NCBI GenBank assembly: GCA_037893245.1
Contig: JBAIAA010001551.1
Location: forward strand, 42,505-106,504
Length of the DNA stretch: 64,000 nucleotides
DNA from: Crossaster papposus
Lineage: Eukaryota > Echinodermata > Asteroidea > Velatida > Solasteridae
Reading direction: 5' to 3'
The position numbers were made by a program, and so were the translations under genes. Positions 1 through 11,400 of this stretch are shown one piece after another. The notes below the pieces were generated by a model. That model was given only the letters and a program-made list of their open reading frames with translations. It did not search any database and was not told the DNA's origin. How positions within the stretch are numbered: position 1 is the first letter of the stretch; each line of letters opens with the position of its first letter.

Positions 1-44
1 GGGAAAGAAGTGTGCATAAGAAATATGTAAAGGGAAAGAAGTGT

Positions 45-2870
45 GAATAAGAAATATGTAAAGGGAAAGAAGTGTGCATAAGAAATATGTAAAGGGAAAG
101 AAGTGTGCATACGAAATATGTAAAGGGAAAGAAGTGTGCATAATAAATATGTAAAGGGAAAGAAGTGTGCATAAGAAATATGTAAAGGGAAAGAAGTGTG
201 CATAAGAAATATGTAAAGGGAAAGAAGTGTGCATAAGAAATATGTAAAGGGAAAGAAGTGTGCATAAGAAATATGTAAAGGGAAAGAAGTGTGCATAAGA
301 AATATGTAAAGGGAAAGAAGTGTGCATAAGAAATATGTAAAGGGAAAGAAGTGTGCATAAGAAATATGTAAAGGGAAAGAAGTGTGCAAAAGAAATATGT
401 AAAGGGAAAGAAGTGTGCATAAGAAATATGTAAAGGGAAAGAAGTGTGCATAAGAAATATGTAAAGGGAAAGAAGTGTGCATAAGAAATATGTAAAGGAA
501 AAGAAGTGTGCATAAGAAATATGTAAAGGGAAAGAAGTGTGCATAAGAAATATGTAAAGGGAAAGAAGTGTGCATAAGAAATATGTAAAGGGAAAGAAGT
601 GTTCATAAGAAATATGTAAAGGGAAAGAAGTGTGCATAAGAAATATGTAAAGGGAAAGAAGTGTGCATAAGAAATATGTAAAGGGAAAGAAGTGTGCATA
701 AGAAATATGTAAAGGGAAAGAAGTGTGCATAAGAAATATGTAAAGGGAAAGAAGTGTGCATAAGAAATATGTAAAGGGAAAGAAGTGTGCATAAGAAATA
801 TGTAAAGGGAAAGAAGTGTGCATAAGAAATATGTAAAGGGAAAGAAGTGTGCATAAGAAATATGTAAAGGGAAAGAAGTGTGCATAAGAAATATGTAAAG
901 GGAAAGAAGTGTGCATAAGAAATATGTAAAGGGAAAGAAGTGTGCATAAGAAATATGTAAAGGGAAAGAAGTGTGCATAAGAAATATGTAAAGGGAAAGA
1001 AGTGTGCATAAGAAATATGTAAAGGGAAAGAAGTGTGCATAAGAAATATGTAAAGGGAAAGAAGTGTGCATAAGAAATATGTAAAGGGAAAGAAGTGTGC
1101 ATAAGAAATATGTAAAGGGAAAGAAGTGTGCATAAGAAATATGTAAAGGGAAAGAAGTGTGCATAAGAAATATGTAAAGGGAAAGAAGTGTGAATAAGAA
1201 ATATGTAAAGGGAAAGAAGTGTGCATAAGAAATATGTAAAGGGAAAGAAGTGTGCATACGAAATATGTAAAGGGAAAGAAGTGTGCATAATAAATATGTA
1301 AAGGGAAAGAAGTGTGCATAAGAAATATGTAAAGGGAAAGAAGTGTGCATAAGAAATATGTAAAGGGAAAGAAGTGTGCATAAGAAATATGTAAAGGGAA
1401 AGAAGTGTGCATAAGAAATATGTAAAGGGAAAGAAGTGTGCATAAGAAATATGTAAAGGGAAAGAAGTGTGCATAAGAAATATGTAAAGGGAAAGAAGTG
1501 TGCATAAGAAATATGTAAAGGGAAAGAAGTGTGCAAAAGAAATATGTAAAGGGAAAGAAGTGTGCATAAGAAATATGTAAAGGGAAAGAAGTGTGCATAA
1601 GAAATATGTAAAGGGAAAGAAGTGTGCATAAGAAATATGTAAAGGAAAAGAAGTGTGCATAAGAAATATGTAAAGGGAAAGAAGTGTGCATAAGAAATAT
1701 GTAAAGGGAAAGAAGTGTGCATAAGAAATATGTAAAGGGAAAGAAGTGTTCATAAGAAATATGTAAAGGGAAAGAAGTGTGCATAAGAAATATGTCAAGG
1801 GAAAGAAGTGTGCATAAGAAATATGTAAAGGGAAAGAAGTGTGCATAAGAAATATGTAAAGGGAAAGAAGTGTGCATAAGAAATATGTAAAGGGAAAGAA
1901 GTGTGCATAAGAAATATGTAAAGGGAAAGAAGTGTGCATAAGAAATATGTAAAGGGAAAGAAGTGTGCATAAGAAATATGTAAAGGGAAAGAAGTGTGCA
2001 TAAGAAATATGTAAAGGGAAAGAAGTGTGCATAAGAAATATGTAAAGGGAAATAAGTGTGCATAAGAAATATGTAAAGGGAAAGAAGTGTGCATAAGAAA
2101 TATGTAAAGGGAAAGAAGTGTGCATAAGAAATATGTAAAGGGAAAGAAGTGTGCATAAGAAATATGTAAAGGGAAAGAAGTGTGCATAAGAAATATGTAA
2201 AGGGAAAGAAGTGTGCATAAGAAATATGTAAAGGGAAAGAAGTGTGCATAAGAAATATGTAAAGGGAAAGAAGTGTGCATAAGAAATATGTAAAGGGAAA
2301 GAAGTGTGAATAAGAAATATGTAAAGGGAAAGAAGTGTGCATAAGAAATATGTAAAGGGAAAGAAGTGTGCATACGAAATATGTAAAGGGAAAGAAGTGT
2401 GCATAATAAATATGTAAAGGGAAAGAAGTGTGCATAAGAAATATGTAAAGGGAAAGAAGTGTGCATAAGAAATATGTAAAGGGAAAGAAGTGTGCATAAG
2501 AAATATGTAAAGGGAAAGAAGTGTGCATAAGAAATATGTAAAGGGAAAGAAGTGTGCATAAGAAATATGTAAAGGGAAAGAAGTGTGCATAAGAAATATG
2601 TAAAGGGAAAGAAGTGTGCATAAGAAATATGTAAAGGGAAAGAAGTGTGCAAAAGAAATATGTAAAGGGAAAGAAGTGTGCATAAGAAATATGTAAAGGG
2701 AAAGAAGTGTGCATAAGAAATATGTAAAGGGAAAGAAGTGTGCATAAGAAATATGTAAAGGAAAAGAAGTGTGCATAAGAAATATGTAAAGGGAAAGAAG
2801 TGTGCATAAGAAATATGTAAAGGGAAAGAAGTGTGCATAAGAAATATGTAAAGGGAAAGAAGTGTTCATA
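45..2870. repeat. Higher-order repeat, three copies of about 1.1 kb
   Basis: An ordered set of variant units occurs three times: GAATAAG (at 45, 1192, 2308), then GCATACG, CATAATAAA, GCAAAAG, AAGGAAAAG and GTGTTCAT (GTGTTC at 599, 1746, 2862). The offsets are 1147 bp (37 units) and 1116 bp (36 units). The GAATAAG to GTGTTC distance is 554 bp in every copy. The first copy begins at the window edge, so more copies may lie to the left. Confidence 0.85.
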
Positions 2871-5800
2871 AGAAATATGTAAAGGGAAAGAAGTGTGCAT
2901 AAGAAATATGTAAAGGGAAAGAAGTGTGCATAAGAAATATGTAAAGGGAAAGAAGTGTGCATAAGAAATATGTAAAGGGAAAGAAGTGTGCATAAGAAAT
3001 ATGTAAAGGGAAAGAAGTGTGCATAAGAAATATGTAAAGGGAAAGAAGTGTGCATAAGAAATATATAAAGGGAAAGAAGTGTGCATAAGAAATATGTAAA
3101 GGGAAAGAAGTGTGCATACGAAATATGTAAAGGGAAAGAAGTGTGCATAAGAAATAAACACATGATGTCGGGACAAGCCCTCGAGTTAAATATGTAAAGG
3201 GAAAGAAGTGTGCATAAGAAATATGTAAAGGGAAAGGAGTGTGCATAAGAAATATGTAAAGGGAAAGAAGTGTGCATAAGAAATATGTAAAGGGAAAGAA
3301 GTGTGCATAAGAAATATGTAAAGGGAAAGAAGTGTACATAAGACATATGTAAAGGGAAAGAAGTGTGCATAAGAAATATGTAAAGGGAAAGAAGTGTGCA
3401 TAAGAAATATGTAAAGGGAAAGAAGTGTGCATAAGAAATATGTAAAGGGAAAGAAGTGTGCATAAGAAATATGTAAAGGGAAAGAAGTGTGCATAAGAAA
3501 TATGTAAAGGGAAAGAAGTGTGCATAAGAAATATGTAAAGGGAAAGAAGTGTGCATAAGAAATATGTAAAGGGAAAGAAGTGTGCATACGAAATATGTAA
3601 AGGGAAAGAAGTGTGCATAAGAAATATGTAAAGGGAAAGAAGTGTGCATAAGAAATATGTAAAGGGAAAGAAGTGTGCATAAGAAATATGTAAAGGGAAA
3701 GAAGTGTGCATAAGAAATATGTAAAGGGAAAGAAGTGTGCATAAGAAATATGTAAAGGGAAAGAAGTGTGCATAAGAAATATGTAAAGGGAAAGAAGTGT
3801 GCATAAGAAATATGTAAAGGGAAAGAAGTGTGCATAAGAAATATGTAAAGGGAAAGAAGTGTGCATAAGAAATATGTAAAGGGAAAGAAGTGTGCATAAG
3901 AAATATGTAAAGGGAAAGAAGTGTGCATAAGAAATATGTAAAGGGAAAGAAGTGTGCATAAGAAATATGTAAAGGGAAAGAAGTGTGCATAAGAAATATG
4001 TAAAGGGAAAGAAGTGTGCATAAGAAATATGTAAAGGGAAAGAAGTGTGCATAAGAAATATGTAAAGGGAAAGAAGTGTGCATAAGAAATATGTAAAGGG
4101 AAAGAAGTGTGCATAAGAAATATGTAAAGGGAAAGAAGTGTGCATAATAAATATGTAAAGGGAAAGAAGTGTGCATAAGAAATATGTAAAAGGAAAGAAG
4201 TGTGCATAAGAAATATGTAAAGGAAATGAAGTGTGCATAAGAAATATGTAAAGGGAAAGAAGTGTGCATAAGAAATATGTAAAGGGAAAGAAGTGTGCAT
4301 ATGAAATATGTAAAGGGAAAGAAGTGTGCATAAGAAATATGTAAAGGGAAAGAAGTGTGCATAAGAAATATGTAAAGGGAAAGAAGTGTGCATAAGAAAT
4401 ATGTAAAGGGAAAGAAGTGTGCATAAGAAATATGTAAAGGGAAAGAAGTGTGCATAAGAAATATGTAAAGGGAAAGAAGTGTGCATAAGAAATATGTAAA
4501 GGGAAAGAAGTGTGCATAAGAAATAAACACATGATGTCGGGACAAGCCCTCGAGTTAAATATGTAAAGGGAAAGAAGTGTGCATAAGAAATATGTAAAGG
4601 GAAATAAGTGTGCATAAGAAATATGTAAAGGGAAAGAAGTGTGCATAAGAAATATGTAAAGGGAAAGAAGTGTGCATAAGAAATATGTAAAGGGAAAGAA
4701 GTGTGCATAAGAAATATGTAAAGGGAAAGAAGTGTGCATAAGAAATATGTAAAGGGAAAGAAGTGTGCATAAGAAATATGTAAAGGGAAAGAAGTGTGCA
4801 TAAGAAATATGTAAAGGGAAAGAAGTGTGCATAAGAAATATGTAAAGGGAAAGAAGTGTGCATAAGAAATATGTAAAGGGAAAGAAGTGTGCATAAGAAA
4901 TATGTAAAGGGAAAGAAGTGTGCATAAGAAATATGTAAAGGGAAAGAAGTGTGCATAAGAAATATGTAAAGGGAAAGAAGTGTGCATAAGAAATATGTAA
5001 AGGGAAAGAAGTGTGCATAAGAAATATGTAAAGGGAAAGAAGTGTGCATAAGAAATATGTAAAGGGAAAGAAGTGTGCATAAGAAATATGTAAAGGGAAA
5101 GAAGTGTGCATAAGAAATATGTAAAGGGAAAGAAGTGTGCATAAGAAATATGTAAAGGGAAAGAAGTGTGCATAAGAAATATGTAAAGGGAAAGAAGTGT
5201 GCATAAGAAATATGTAAAGGGAAAGAAGTGTGCATAAGAAATATGTAAAGGGAAAGAAGTGTGCATAAGAAATATGTAAAGGGAAAGAAGTGTGAATAAG
5301 AAATATGTAAAGGGAAAGAAGTGTGCATAAGAAATATGTAAAGGGAAAGAAGTGTGCATACGAAATATGTAAAGGGAAAGAAGTGTGCATAATAAATATG
5401 TAAAGGGAAAGAAGTGTGCATAAGAAATATGTAAAGGGAAAGAAGTGTGCATAAGAAATATGTAAAGGGAAAGAAGTGTGCATAAGAAATATGTAAAGGG
5501 AAAGAAGTGTGCATAAGAAATATGTAAAGGGAAAGAAGTGTGCATAAGAAATATGTAAAGGGAAAGAAGTGTGCATAAGAAATATGTAAAGGGAAAGAAG
5601 TGTGCATAAGAAATATGTAAAGGGAAAGAAGTGTGCAAAAGAAATATGTAAAGGGAAAGAAGTGTGCATAAGAAATATGTAAAGGGAAAGAAGTGTGCAT
5701 AAGAAATATGTAAAGGGAAAGAAGTGTGCATAAGAAATATGTAAAGGAAAAGAAGTGTGCATAAGAAATATGTAAAGGGAAAGAAGTGTGCATAAGAAAT

Positions 5801-7390
5801 ATGTAAAGGGAAAGAAGTGTGCATAAGAAATATGTAAAGGGAAAGAAGTGTTCATAAGAAATATGTAAAGGGAAAGAAGTGTGCATAAGAAATATGTAAA
5901 GGGAAAGAAGTGTGCATAAGAAATATGTAAAGGGAAAGAAGTGTGCATAAGAAATATGTAAAGGGAAAGAAGTGTGCATAAGAAATATGTAAAGGGAAAG
6001 AAGTGTGCATAAGAAATATGTAAAGGGAAAGAAGTGTGCATAAGAAATATATAAAGGGAAAGAAGTGTGCATAAGAAATATGTAATGGGAAAGAAGTGTG
6101 CATACGAAATATGTAAAGGGAAAGAAGTGTGCATAAGAAATAAACACATGATGTCGGGACAAGCCCTCGAGTTAAATATGTAAAGGGAAAGAAGTGTGCA
6201 TAAGAAATATGTAAAGGGAAAGGAGTGTGCATAAGAAATATGTAAAGGGAAAGAAGTGTGCATAAGAAATATGTAAAGGGAAAGAAGTGTGCATAAGAAA
6301 TATGTAAAGGGAAAGAAGTGTGCATAAGAAATATGTAAAGGGAAAGAAGTGTGCATAAGAAATATGTAAAGGGAAAGAAGTGTGCATAAGAAATATGTAA
6401 AGGGAAAGAAGTGTGCATAAGAAATATGTAAAGGGAAAGAAGTGTGCATAAGAAATATGTAAAGGGAAAGAAGTGTGCATAAGAAATATGTAAAGGGAAA
6501 GAAGTGTGCATAAGAAATATGTAAAGGGAAAGAAGTGTGCATAAGAAATATGTAAAGGGAAAGAAGTGTGCATAAGAAATATGTAAAGGGAAAGAAGTGT
6601 GCATAAGAAATATGTAAAGGGAAAGAAGTGTGCATACGAAATATGTAAAGGGAAAGAAGTGTGCATAAGAAATATGTAAAGGGAAAGAAGTGTGCATAAG
6701 AAATATGTAAAGGGAAAGAAGTGTGCATAAGAAATATGTAAAGGGAAGGAAGTGTGCATAAGAAATATGTAAAGGGAAAGAAGTGTGCATAAGAAATATG
6801 TAAAGGGAAAGAAGTGTGCATAATAAATATGTAAAGGGAAAGAAGTGTGCATAAGAAATATGTAAAGGGAAAGAAGTGTGCATAAGAAATATGTAAAGGG
6901 AAAGAAGTGTGCATAAGAAATATGTAAAGGGAAAGAAGTGTGCATAAGAAATATGTAAAGGGAAAGAAGTGTGCATAAGAAATATGTAAAGGGAAAGAAG
7001 TGTGCATAAGAAATATGTAAAGGGAAAGAAGTGTGCATAAGATATATGTAAAGGGAAAGAAGTGTGCATAAGAAATATGTAAAGGGAAAGAAGTGTGCAT
7101 AAGAAATATGTAAAGGGAAAGAAGTGTGCATAAGAAATATGTAAAGGGAAAGAAGTGTGCATAAGAAATATGTAAAGGGAAAGAAGTGTGCATAAGAAAT
7201 ATGTAAAGGGAAAGAAGTGTGCATAATAAATATGTAAAGGGAAAGAAGTGTGCATAAGAAATATGTAAAAGGAAAGAAGTGTGCATAAGAAATATGTAAA
7301 GGAAATGAAGTGTGCATAAGAAATATGTAAAGGGAAAGAAGTGTGCATAAGAAATATGTAAAGGGAAAGAAGTGTGCATATGAAATATGT
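2308..7390. repeat. Higher-order repeat, two copies offset by 2,986 bp
   Basis: The variant series at 2308..3180 recurs at 5294..6166 with offset 2986: GAATAAG, GCATACG, CATAATAAA, GCAAAAG, AAGGAAAAG, GTTCAT, ATATATA, GCATACG, then a box. It continues past the box with an AAAGGAGTG unit at 3236 and 6222. Further on, CATAATA (4143 and 7222), AAAAGGAAAG, AAGGAAATG and CATATG units recur in the same order, now shifted by a further 93 bp (three units). The two copies therefore differ by a whole-unit indel, as expected from unequal exchange. Confidence 0.8.
3156..3187. repeat. Box insertion in satellite unit (standard type; type copy)
   Basis: This 32-bp segment sits inside a satellite unit between two AAAT copies, so the unit becomes 67 bp. 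It reads AAACACATGATGTCGGG then ACAAGCCCTCGAGTT, and contains an XhoI-type CTCGAG. The same box with CTCGAG is found starting at 3180, 4549, 6166, 7783, 12542, 13911, 20138, 20515, 21016, 22731, 23702, 24859, 26574, 27545, 29260, 29890, 31791, 34468, 43089, 44055 (this one with AATCACATG), 46075, 47102 and 49430. A CACATGGTG version is at 22922, 26765 and 29451. The box contains the decamer GGACAAGCCC. Function is unknown. Confidence 0.92.
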
Positions 7391-7789
7391 AAAGGGAAAG
7401 AAGTGTGCATAAGAAATATGTAAAGGGAAAGTAGTGTGCATAAGAAATATGTAAAGGGAAAGAAGTGTTCATAAGAAATATGTAAAGGGAAAGAAGTGTG
7501 CATAAGAAATATGTAAAGGGAAAGAAGTGTGCATAAGAAATATGTAAAGGGAAAGAAGTGTGCATAAGAAATATGTAAAGGGAAAGAAGTGTGCATAAGA
7601 AATATGTAAAGGGAAAGAAGTGTGCATAAGAAATATGTAAAGGGAAAGAAGTGTGCATAAGAAATATATAAAGGGAAAGAAGTGTGCATAAGAAATATGT
7701 AAAGGGAAAGAAGTGTGCATACGAAATATGTAAAGGGAAAGAAGTGTGCATAAGAAATAAACACATGATGTCGGGACAAGCCCTCGAGT

Positions 7790-10095
7790 TAAATATGTAA
7801 AGGGAAAGAAGTGTGCATAAGAAATATGTAAAGGGAAAGAAGTGTGCATAAGAAATATGTAAAGGGAAAGAAGTGTGCATAAGAAATATGTAAAGGGAAA
7901 GAAGTGTGCATAAGAAATATGTAAAGGGAAAGAAGTGTGCATAAGAAATATGTAAAGGGAAAGAAGTGTGCATAAGAAATATGTAAAGGGAAAGAAGTGT
8001 GCATAAGAAATATGTAAAGGGAAAGAAGTGTGCATAAGAAATATGTAAAGGGAAAGAAGTGTGCATAAGAAATATGTAAAGGGAAAGAAGTGTGCATAAG
8101 AAATATGTAAAGGGAAAGAAGTGTGCATAAGAAATATGTAAAGGGAAAGAAGTGTGCATAAGAAATATGTAAAGGGAAAGAAGTGTGCATAAGAAATATG
8201 TAAAGGGAAAGAAGTGTGCATAAGAAATATGTAAAGGGAAAGAAGTGTGCATAAGAAATATGTAAAGGGAAAGAAGTGTGCATAAGAAATATGTAAAGGG
8301 AAAGAAGTGTGCATAAGAAATATGTAAAGGGAAAGAAGTGTGCATAAGAAATATGTAAAGGGAAAGAAGTGTGCATAAGAAATATGTAAAGGGAAAGAAG
8401 TGTGCATAAGAAATATGTAAAGGGAAAGAAGTGTGCATAAGAAATATGTAAAGGGAAAGAAGTGTGCATAAGAAATATGTAAAGGGAAAGAAGTGTGCAT
8501 AAGAAATATGTAAAGGGAAAGAAGTGTGCATAAGAAATATGTAAAGGGAAAGAAGTGTGCATAAGAAATATGTAAAGGGAAAGAAGTGTGCATAAGAAAT
8601 ATGTAAAGGGAAAGAAGTGTGCATAAGAAATATGTAAAGGGAAAGAAGTGTGCATAAGAAATATGTAAAGGGAAAGAAGTGTGCATAAGAAATATGTAAA
8701 GGGAAAGAAGTGTGCATAAGAAATATGTAAAGGGAAAGAAGTGTGCATAAGAAATATGTAAAGGGAAAGAAGTGTGCATAAGAAATATGTAAAGGGAAAG
8801 AAGTGTGCATAAGAAATATGTAAAGGGAAAGAAGTGTGCATAAGAAATATGTAAAGGGAAAGAAGTGTGCATAAGAAATATGTAAAGGGAAAGAAGTGTG
8901 CATAAGAAATATGTAAAGGGAAAGAAGTGTGCATAAGAAATATGTAAAGGGAAAGAAGTGTGCATAAGAAATATGTAAAGGGAAAGAAGTGTGCATAAGA
9001 AATATGTAAAGGGAAAGAAGTGTGCATAAGAAATATGTAAAGGGAAAGAAGTGTGCATAAGAAATATGTAAAGGGAAAGAAGTGTGCATAAGAAATATGT
9101 AAAGGGAAAGAAGTGTGCATAAGAAATATGTAAAGGGAAAGAAGTGTGCATAAGAAATATGTAAAGGGAAAGAAGTGTGCATAAGAAATATGTAAAGGGA
9201 AAGAAGTGTGCATAAGAAATATGTAAAGGGAAAGAAGTGTGCATAAGAAATATGTAAAGGGAAAGAAGTGTGCATAAGAAATATGTAAAGGGAAAGAAGT
9301 GTGCATAAGAAATATGTAAAGGGAAAGAAGTGTGCATAAGAAATATGTAAAGGGAAAGAAGTGTGCATAAGAAATATGTAAAGGGAAAGAAGTGTGCATA
9401 AGAAATATGTAAAGGGAAAGAAGTGTGCATAAGAAATATGTAAAGGGAAAGAAGTGTGCATAAGAAATATGTAAAGGGAAAGAAGTGTGCATAAGAAATA
9501 TGTAAAGGGAAAGAAGTGTGCATAAGAAATATGTAAAGGGAAAGAAGTGTGCATAAGAAATATGTAAAGGGAAAGAAGTGTGCATAAGAAATATGTAAAG
9601 GGAAAGAAGTGTGCATAAGAAATATGTAAAGGGAAAGAAGTGTGCATAAGAAATATGTAAAGGGAAAGAAGTGTGCATAAGAAATATGTAAAGGGAAAGA
9701 AGTGTGCATAAGAAATATGTAAAGGGAAAGAAGTGTGCATAAGAAATATGTAAAGGGAAAGAAGTGTGCATAAGAAATATGTAAAGGGAAAGAAGTGTGC
9801 ATAAGAAATATGTAAAGGGAAAGAAGTGTGCATAAGAAATATGTAAAGGGAAAGAAGTGTGCATAAGAAATATGTAAAGGGAAAGAAGTGTGCATAAGAA
9901 ATATGTAAAGGGAAAGAAGTGTGCATAAGAAATATGTAAAGGGAAAGAAGTGTGCATAAGAAATATGTAAAGGGAAAGAAGTGTGCATAAGAAATATGTA
10001 AAGGGAAAGAAGTGTGCATAAGAAATATGTAAAGGGAAAGAAGTGTGCATAAGAAATATGTAAAGGGAAAGAAGTGTGCATAAGAAATATGTAAA
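7790..10095. repeat. Invariant satellite stretch (about 74 units)
   Basis: From the box at 7783 to the first variant unit (GGGAACGAAG near 10100) I see no substitution and no box. The flanking satellite carries a variant every few units. This is either a recently amplified segment or a consensus-smoothed piece of assembly. Confidence 0.8.
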
Positions 10096-10479
10096 GGGAA
10101 CGAAGTGTGCATAAGAAATATGTAAAGGGAAAGAAGTGTGCATAAGAAATATGTAAAGGGAAAGAAGTGTGCATAAGAAATATGTAAAGGGAAAGAAGTG
10201 TGCATAAGAAATATGTAAAGGGAAAGAAGTGTGCATAAGAAATATGTAAAGGGAAAGAAGTGTGCATACGAAATATGTAAAGGGAAAGAAGTGTGCATAA
10301 GAAATATGTAAAGGAAAAGAAGTGTGCATAAGAAATATGTAAAGGGAAAGAAGTGTGCATAAGAAATATGTAAAGGGAAAGAAGTGTGCATAGGAAATAT
10401 GTAAAGGGAAAGAAGTGTGCATAAGAAATATGTAAAGGGAAAGAAGTGTGCATAAGAAATATGTAAAGGGAAAGAAGTG

Positions 10480-11400
10480 TGCATAAGAAATATGTCAAGG
10501 GAAAGAAGTGTGCATAAGAAATATCTAAAAGGGAAAGGAGTGTGCATAAGAAATATGTAAAGGGAAAGAAGTGTGCATAAGAAATATGTAAAGGGAAAGA
10601 AGTGTGCATAAGAAATATGTCAAGGGAAAGAAGTGTGCATAAGAAATATGTAAAGGGAAAGAAGTGTGCATAAGAAATATGTCAAGGGAAAGAAGTGTGC
10701 ATAAGAAATATGTAAAGGGAAAGAAGTGTGCATAAGAAATATGTAAAGGGAAAGAAGTGTGCATAAGAAATATGTAAAGGGAAAGAAGTGTGCATAAGAA
10801 ATATGTAAAGGGAAATAAGTGTGCATAAGAAATATGTAAAGGGAAAGAAGTGTGCATAAGAAATATGTAAAGGGAAAGAAGTGTGCATAAGAAATATGTA
10901 AAGGGAAAGAAGTGTGCATAAGAAATATGTAAAGGGAAAGAAGTGTGCATAAGAAATATGTAAAGGGAAAGAAGTGTGCATAAGAAATATGTCAAGGGAA
11001 AGAAGTGTGCATAAGAAATATGTCAAGGGAAAGAAGTGTGCATAAGAAATATGTAAAGGGAAAGAAGTGTGCATAAGAAATAAACACATGATGTGGGAAC
11101 AAGCCCTCGAGTTAAATATGTAAAGGGAAAGAAGTGTGCATAAGAAATATGTAAAGGGAAAGAAGTGTGCATAAGAAATATGTAAAGGGAAAGAAGTGTG
11201 CATAAGAAATATGTAAAGGGAAAGAAGTGTGCATAAGAAATATGTAAAGGGAAAGAAGTGTGCATAAGAAATATGTAAAGGGAAAGAAGTGTGCATAAGA
11301 AATATGTAAAGGGAAAGAAGTGTGCATAAGAAATATGTAAAGGGAAAGAAGTGTGCATAAGAAATAAACACATGATGTGGGAACAAGCCCTCGAGTTAAA
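10480..11400. repeat. Satellite segment with GTCAAGG units and a paired variant box
   Basis: Units with GTCAAGG in place of GTAAAGG lie near 10494, 10619, 10681, 10991 and 11022. They are followed by two boxes of a separate subtype, GTGGGAACAAGCCC in place of GTCGGGACAAGCCC, with CTCGAG at 11106 and 11390 (284 bp apart: eight units plus the box). An irregular unit with an extra A (ATCTAAAAGGG) lies at 10523..10535. The same combination recurs in the 15.0..18.3 kb repeat. Confidence 0.85.
11082..11113. repeat. Box insertion, GTGGGAAC subtype (first of six)
   Basis: This has the same length and position in the unit as the standard box but reads GTGGGAACAAGCCC. Others of this subtype have CTCGAG at 11390, 16210, 16494, 18051 and 18335. 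They always come in pairs 284 bp apart and near GTCAAGG units, so the subtype arose once and spread by segment duplication. Confidence 0.88.

Noticed and set aside
3156..3187. CENP-B box in the inserted segment
   Set aside because: CGGGA is present, but the required TTCG and A at their fixed distances upstream are missing on both strands.
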